The notes beneath the pieces are model-generated. The model was not told where the DNA came from, ran no database searches, and was given only the letters and a program-made list of their open reading frames with translations. A DNA stretch of 64,000 nt. Source: Candidatus Xiphinematobacter sp. (GTDB lineage: Bacteria > Verrucomicrobiota > Verrucomicrobiia > Chthoniobacterales > Xiphinematobacteraceae). The stretch covers positions 616,673-680,672 of the forward strand of contig CP068473.1 of NCBI GenBank assembly GCA_016766635.1, in the 5' to 3' direction. Shown one piece after another: positions 63,326 to 64,000 of the stretch. Numbering within the stretch: position 1 is the stretch's first letter; each line of letters begins with the position of its first letter. Position numbers and translations under genes: made by a program.

Positions 63326-64000
63326 TCATAGAAACAAACGTGCTGTCCTCCTAGGATGTATACGGGTTAGAATTTCCCACGCAGTAGTGCCTGCCCAACC
63401 TGCTATATCGGAAGCAAGGATTTCTTCTTCTCCATCTTTCCCAATCAAAACCACCTCCTCTCCGTAAAGGACGTCAGATAACTCAGAAACATCTACGATT
63501 GTGGAGTCCATAGTCACGCGCCCCACTACCGGACAGCGACGCCCACGGACTAAAACGAAAGCGGAGCTTCCGGAAAGGGAACAAGGATAACCATCGGCAT
63601 ATCCTGCAGCCAGGGTGGCCAGGCGCGAGGCCTTTGAGGTAAAGTACGTTCTCCCATAACTGACGCTACGTCCTTTTTCAACCTGTCGTATATTTACCAC
63701 GCGAGTTTTCCATGTAAGAACGGGTTTCAGGCGATATTGATGCCGACGGGGCACAGCAATTCCATAGAGAGCCAACCCAGGTCGTACTAAATCGAATGCA
63801 CTATCTGGAAATTCCAAAATCCCAGTGCTGCTTAGTACATGTAAGTAAGCTCCAGGAAATAATTTACGAAAAAAAGCCCTAGAACTCTCCATCCATTGGA
63901 GTTGCTGGTAACTAAATACTGGGTCCTCTTCCCAAACCGGGAGATGCGTCGCAATGGAATGAACCAATATCCCAGGAAGCCGCGCAAGCGTTTGTAGACA
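63326..64000 (-). CDS. alr: Alanine racemase (5' end cut by window)
   Basis: PLP enzyme making D-alanine for peptidoglycan. The last 224 codons are present and the frame is open at base 64000; the PLP-lysine region lies outside. Visible are SIATHLPVWEEDP, FDLVRPGLALYG, the catalytic tyrosine region SYGRTYFTSKASRLATLAAGYADGYP, GRVTMDSTIVDVSEL and AWEILTRIHPR at the end. These are the standard C-terminal domain marks. The first in-window start-like codon at 63967 is internal. Confidence 0.93.
   Translation of the reverse strand, partial: CLQTLARLPGILVHSIATHLPVWEEDPVFSYQQLQWMESSRAFFRKLFPGAYLHVLSSTGILEFPDSAFDLVRPGLALYGIAVPRRHQYRLKPVLTWKTRVVNIRQVEKGRSVSYGRTYFTSKASRLATLAAGYADGYPCSLSGSSAFVLVRGRRCPVVGRVTMDSTIVDVSELSDVLYGEEVVLIGKDGEEEILASDIAGWAGTTAWEILTRIHPRRTARLFL

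Overview
The window reads as a compact chromosome segment of a Gram-negative member of the Verrucomicrobia, probably a host-associated or endosymbiotic lineage with a reducing genome (the nematode symbiont Candidatus Xiphinematobacter is the kind of organism it brings to mind). This is inference. It rests on the full BatA/BatB-C/BatD/BatE-MoxR-DUF58-DUF4381 locus, an FHA-bearing SctD with a CesT-like chaperone gene, a lipid A acyltransferase fused to a heptosyltransferase, many overlapping genes, and retention of genes for host-essential amino acids. No rRNA, CRISPR array, insertion sequence or prophage was seen.

Layout. 1-9.1 kb: 6-phosphogluconate dehydrogenase (partial), ilvN-ilvC, PolX, then hom-thrC-lysC. 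9.1-16.7 kb: tRNA-Ser(GGA), a DegQ-type protease, rplM-rpsI, an MFS exporter, a rhomboid protease, rsmD-waaA. 16.9-23.4 kb: hisB-hisH-hisA facing pyrD, mnmE, lpxK and thrB. 23.4-28.9 kb: a NitT/TauT-type ABC importer, tRNA-Ser(GCU), an OprB-like porin, a HAD hydrolase and an unlisted 40-residue membrane ORF. 29-37.2 kb: bamA-skp-lpxD, two CNNM/CBS membrane proteins and an amino acid permease. 37.4-45.5 kb: the Bat/MoxR locus, in which the BatB/C gene carries a 30-bp repeat array with a frameshifting partial unit. 46-48.4 kb: the LpxL-WaaF fusion and an AT-hook/winged-helix-like protein. 48.8-54.8 kb: a type III secretion block, read on the minus strand as SctF-like needle, SctG-like chaperone, an unknown gene, SctI-like rod, SctD, an unknown gene, CesT-like chaperone, SctC secretin. 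54.9-64 kb: trmD, an RRM protein, metG, a PpiD/SurA-like chaperone, a phosphoribosyltransferase, nicotinate phosphoribosyltransferase, manA and alr (partial).

How the genes fit together. Threonine (hom, thrC, lysC, thrB), branched-chain (ilvN, ilvC) and histidine (hisB, hisH, hisA) genes suggest retained amino acid supply. lpxD, lpxK, waaA, the LpxL-WaaF fusion, bamA, skp, degQ and the PpiD-like protein maintain an LPS-bearing outer membrane. The type III secretion block is the most striking element for an organism with a shrinking genome, because it implies active contact with a eukaryotic host. A second theme is small-scale sequence instability. Perfect tandem duplications of 8-30 bp sit at gene ends and starts (ilvN, rpsI, bamA, sctC, the DUF4381 gene, batB/C), and long G:C homopolymers lie in manA and in a small ORF beside polX. 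Several of these alter reading frames or stop codons.
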